From Notamacropus eugenii (lineage: Eukaryota; Chordata; Mammalia; Diprotodontia; Macropodidae), in assembly GCF_028372415.1 (NCBI RefSeq), contig NC_092872.1:13056979-13120978 (forward strand): a stretch of 64,000 nt of DNA, given 5' to 3'. The notes beneath the pieces were generated by a model, which was not told the origin of the DNA, searched no databases, and worked only from the letters and a program-made list of their open reading frames with translations. How positions within the stretch are numbered: the first letter of the stretch is position 1; each line of letters begins with the position of its first letter. Positions 60,440-64,000 of the stretch are shown here, in pieces. The position numbers and the translations under genes are program-made.

Positions 60440-62039
60440 GTAGCCCTATCAACCAAGAATTCAGGAAGCACTTGCCAAATACCACGTATTTTGCTAATTG
60501 CTGATGATGCAGGAACATAGAATGTTTCATACATTTCATACATTCTCTACTTACAAGAAATGTAACTTCAGAGACAGGACACTATCACTGGGGGTAGGGA
60601 GAAATCAGGGAGACTGAGCTGCATGGAAAGAAGAGGGAAAGACTCCCAGGCATAGTAGACAGTAGTCACGAGTAAGGAATACAGACAAACTCTGTTTGGT
60701 TTCACAGACTCCAGGAATAATGTCCAATTTTTTATCCTAAAGGCAAAAGGAAGCCGCTGGAGTTGACTGAATAGGGGAATCACAGTCATATCTGAGCTTA
60801 ATGATTTTGCAAAGTGGAAGATGAACAAGAGAAGTCAGAGACTTGAGGTAGAGACATTAATAAGGAGGCTGGCATGATAATCCAGGCAACAGATGAAGAG
60901 AGCCTGAAATATTGTAGTAGCTATGAGTGGGAGAAAGGCGTAAGATGCAAGAGATGCTGTGATGGTAGGAACAGAAAGTTTCGGCAACTGAATAACACAT
61001 GAAGTACATGAAGACATGAAGAGTGGGAAGTCTAGGATAAGGCTGAGATTACAAATCTGGGATACTAGAAGGATGCAGGGAAGTTTTAAAAAGGGCAGTC
61101 TATGGGGTCAAGATGAGTTTAGACAACCTTACGATGGCTTTGGGATGCGCAGTGTGAAATATTCATTATGCAACTGGTGATTCAGGGCTGAAGTTCAGAA
61201 GACACTAGGCCAGAATATATACATCTGAGTGTCAAATGCATACAGATTATAGCTTAAACTGTGAGACCTAATGAAGATTCTAAATAGAGAGGGAGATGAG
61301 GGCCCCAAGTCAGAAGCTTGGTAAACATCCAAGGTGAGAGACAAGATGTGGATAAGCAAGAAAAGGACAATGAAAAATACTAAGACAGGTAGGAAGGGAA
61401 CTATGAAAGGCATTTCGTGAAACCCTGGAAAGGAAAGAATATACAAAAGAAGAGAGTGGTCAATTGTGTCAAATATAGCAGACAGGTTCAAAAGGATTAA
61501 GACTGAGAAAAGACCATCAGACTTGGTAAATAGGAGATCATTGATAACTTTGGAGAGTGATGACGCTGGAAGCCATATTTCAAGGGGAAGAGGAGAGAAG
61601 TGGGAGTAATGAGCGGAGAAAACTCTTAGAAGGAGTTTAGCCGAGAAAAGAAAAATTAAAAGACAACTAAATGAGGGGATGGTTCAGTCTACTGAAGGTT
61701 TTTTAAGGACAGAAAGACTTGGGCATGTTTTTAGGCAGTAGGGAAAGAACTAGTTGACAGGGAACATGAAAGATTTCAAAAGGAAGGATGGTCGAGTATT
61801 CAATCTGCTGGAGAAATCGGAGGGGATGGGTGTGAGTGCTCACATAGATGGGTGCTTTGACAAGGAAAAAGGCCAGTCTTGTATTTGAAACTGGAAAAAA
61901 GCAAAGAATGGGAAATGTCAAGGAGTTCTGATATGGAGAGGAGAATGGTTTCAACTTTTTTAATGAAGTAGAAGGGAAGGTCCTCAGAGGAGAGAGGGGG
62001 TGGGTAAAAGAAGACAGGCTGTGCATGCGCGTGAGTGCA

Positions 62040-62081
<42 letters not shown>

Positions 62082-62150
62082 CTGTATGTGCACAGGAGAG
62101 GGAGAAGCTGATGAAGGCTGAGTTTTGGCAAGTGAAGAGCAGGTAAAGAA
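60440..62150 (+). repeat. Long old interspersed repeat, family not named
   Basis: Contains ataatccaggcaacagatga, gtggtcaattgtgtcaaata followed by tagcagacaggttcaaaag, and gacttgggcatgtttttagg in an order shared by many copies in mammalian and marsupial genomes. No open frame of substance. It contains the TG run at 62042-62080. Confidence 0.55.
62042..62080. repeat. (TG)n microsatellite
   Basis: Near-pure alternating TG of about 19 units. Open frames on the minus strand here (runs of His-Thr) are by-products of it. Confidence 0.97.
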
Positions 62151-63369
62151 CAAGATGGTAAGAGATTCAAGAGCAGGGAACGGTACAGAATTGCAAGGAT
62201 CTCACAAGGTTTATATTCCATATCATCCAATTCTTGTTGGGCAATTAAAGGGTGGTTTTGGCCCCTTGATTTCTGCAAACAAAAGCATTTCACCAGTAAA
62301 TATACCTTAATTCTTCTTTTAATTAGAAAGTTTTTAACATTCTAAGACAAAATGCATCACAAACCAGGAAAGATGGGCTCAGTATGGGCATAAGCACTGA
62401 AAACTGCCAAATGTTCATCATTAGATCTGGGGCCTGATTGAAAAAGGTTGATCATCCAAGCCCTACGACAATCTCCTTAAAAGGTAACTTAAGGACACAG
62501 TCTTTGCCAGGAACTCTAAAGAACACAATGCCACACTGAAAAGTGTCACAGCTATGTAAGACTACCTTAAGTGTTCACTAACATATTCCAGGCTGTTGGA
62601 TGGGGGCAGTTATGAATTCTTATGACTGTACTTAATAATGTCAGATTACTGCATTTGGGTAAAAGTTCTAGAGATAATAAGAAAGGTAATAGTCCTTCTC
62701 TTAAGTTTCATGATTTCACAGATGTAACCCTAAAATCTCAAAGGTCCCATATCTTCCAGAAGACCCAATAAAAAGGGGAAAGATTTCAGAATACAAGTCT
62801 GTCTGTCGTTCAAAGGTCAGTCTGGCTATGTTTTAGAAGACTCATTACTAAGGGAGGCTATGAGGTGATGATTCTTTTTTTAGCCAAAGACACTTATGAA
62901 GATTGTCTATTTAAAGGGTTATGATCTTTCACAGCAAAGGGAACGTTTCCATATGAAAGGGATCACAGATCGTTAAAGTGGATTTTAACTTCTACAGTCA
63001 AATCACAGCCATCATTAAAATTAAAAAAAAAAAAATCACAATATTTTCCATCAGCCAGATCGTAAATCCAGGTGGATTAGGAAAACACCAGCCAAACCTT
63101 AGGTTACTGTAATGAATCTTGCAAAAGAACTAAACCACCCTCGCTGAAGATGCTACAATAGTTGAGTAGACCCTACAGTGCTTGAAACCACAATATAATG
63201 AGCTTCACTTATGCCTAATATTTTACCACCCTTCCAACTATCAACATAAAGCCTCTTAAAAAGTCGAGGAAACAAACACAGTAAACTTGAGTAATTTTTC
63301 TGCTTAACATTACCACTAACGGATAAATTCAAGTTTGTTGTTAAAGAAGTTTTGGTTAATTTACTTGGA
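62151..63369. other. MAP4 intron, nothing recognised
   Basis: AT-rich with an A-run near 63022-63036. No exon, RNA gene or clear repeat. Confidence 0.5.
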
Positions 63370-63600
63370 CACTGGAAGAAGTATTACAAGACTGGAGAAG
63401 GTAAAATATTTTCCTTATTTTAAAGAGGGAATAAAAGAACATTTGAAAACTATAGGCCAGTGAGCCTGACTTTTAACTTCCAGCAAAATCCTAAAAGGAC
63501 AGTAGGTTTATATTAGAAAAGAAAGGAATAATGACAAAAGTCCAACATGATTTGATTAGGAAAGGCCTATATGGAAGATAAATCAAGTGAATATTATATA
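63370..63600 (+). repeat. CR1/L3-like LINE fragment
   Basis: aactataggccagtgagcctgact, caaaatcctaaaaggac and gtccaacatgatttgatta resemble the reverse-transcriptase region of CR1/L3 elements. Confidence 0.4.
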
Positions 63601-63649
63601 GTTTTTCAAAAACAGAAAATAACAAACAGAAAAATAGGGATTTAAATCA

Positions 63650-64000
63650 ACTTCGGAGGAAGAAAATGAACAAGTCATAAATGAACTTACAAAGAAAAAA
63701 CTCCAGACCTGGTGGACTTGCAAGTATATGCTATCAAGCAATCAAAGAACAGTTAGGAGAAACATTACATAAACTAGATTGCAAAAAAATTAGCGAAAGA
63801 AAGATTGCTACCAAATTCCTTTTAAGATATAGTTATGTTTCGATAAATTAAACCAAGAGAATCATAACAGAAAGAGTAAACCATGGACCAATAATGTTTC
63901 CAACGAACACAGAAGCAAATTTTAAAAATAAAATATTAGCTGACACAAAACCAATATATCAAAAAAAATACATATAATGATGAGATTGGACTTAATGGCT
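63650..64000 (+). mobile_element. Decayed L1 ORF2 fragment, runs off the window
   Basis: ctccagacctggtggacttg, aacagttaggagaaacat and gcaaattttaaaaataaaat followed by attagctgacacaaa resemble L1 ORF2 upstream of the reverse transcriptase. Frames are broken. Confidence 0.5.

Larger units (their letters stand above)
50999..64000. other. Long MAP4 intron, continues past the window
   Basis: No MAP4-like coding sequence was recognised on the minus strand here, so the upstream coding exon should lie beyond 64000. The stretch is dominated by L1, SINE and older repeats. 50999-52460, 52790-53730 and 55050-56290 hold nothing recognised apart from short MIR-like pieces (for example 53290-53380). Confidence 0.6.

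Noticed and set aside
61703-62293. 196-codon minus-strand frame with a His-Thr run
   Set aside because: The run is the (TG)n microsatellite read backwards, and the rest lies in an old repeat.
50999-64000. Further MAP4 coding exons upstream
   Set aside because: No minus-strand frame shows MAP4-like Pro/Glu/Lys repeats or matching splice sites. The large upstream exon must be outside the window.

Overview
This is a vertebrate nuclear genome window, most likely from a marsupial. Several copies of a tRNA-derived SINE are present whose 5' part (ggcagctaggtg..., then ...tgtgaccctgggcaagtcac) is typical of marsupial genomes. Older MIR, L2 and CR1/L3-type fragments, decayed L1 copies and LTR-like elements are also present. 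Coding sequence is split into many short exons with GT/AG introns. There is no sign of bacterial or phage organisation.

Two protein genes lie tail to tail. DHX30 (+ strand, coding 3278-17593) starts in a strongly CpG-rich promoter region (about 1860-4050). I could assemble it completely: 19 coding exons, every junction in phase, 1,231 codons plus stop, and a polyadenylation signal at 17650. The first exon encodes a mitochondrial-targeting-type N terminus. It is followed by two double-stranded RNA-binding regions, an acidic linker, a DEAH-type helicase core ([23 protein letters not shown]) and the helicase-associated and OB-like C-terminal regions.

MAP4 (- strand) occupies about 19900 to beyond 51000. 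Only its 3' half is in the window: the Pro/Ser/Thr/Lys-rich region, four tau/MAP2-type microtubule-binding repeats and two alternative C termini. The repeat exons are 93, 82 and 113 nt, the sizes of MAPT exons 10-12. The large 5' coding exons must lie beyond 64000. The interval 51000-64000 is read as one long intron filled with L1, SINE and older repeats.

The two genes work separately. DHX30 is an RNA helicase acting on cytosolic translation and the mitochondrial ribosome; MAP4 stabilises microtubules. The DHX30/MAP4 neighbourhood matches human 3p21.31. I found no convincing new biological system. The items most worth a second look are the MAP4 alternative C terminus ending in a CAG-encoded glutamine run, a MAP4 exon with a pyrimidine-poor acceptor behind a 167-nt AG-free stretch, a UG repeat in the MAP4 3' UTR, and a 55-bp tandem triplication inside an L1 relic.
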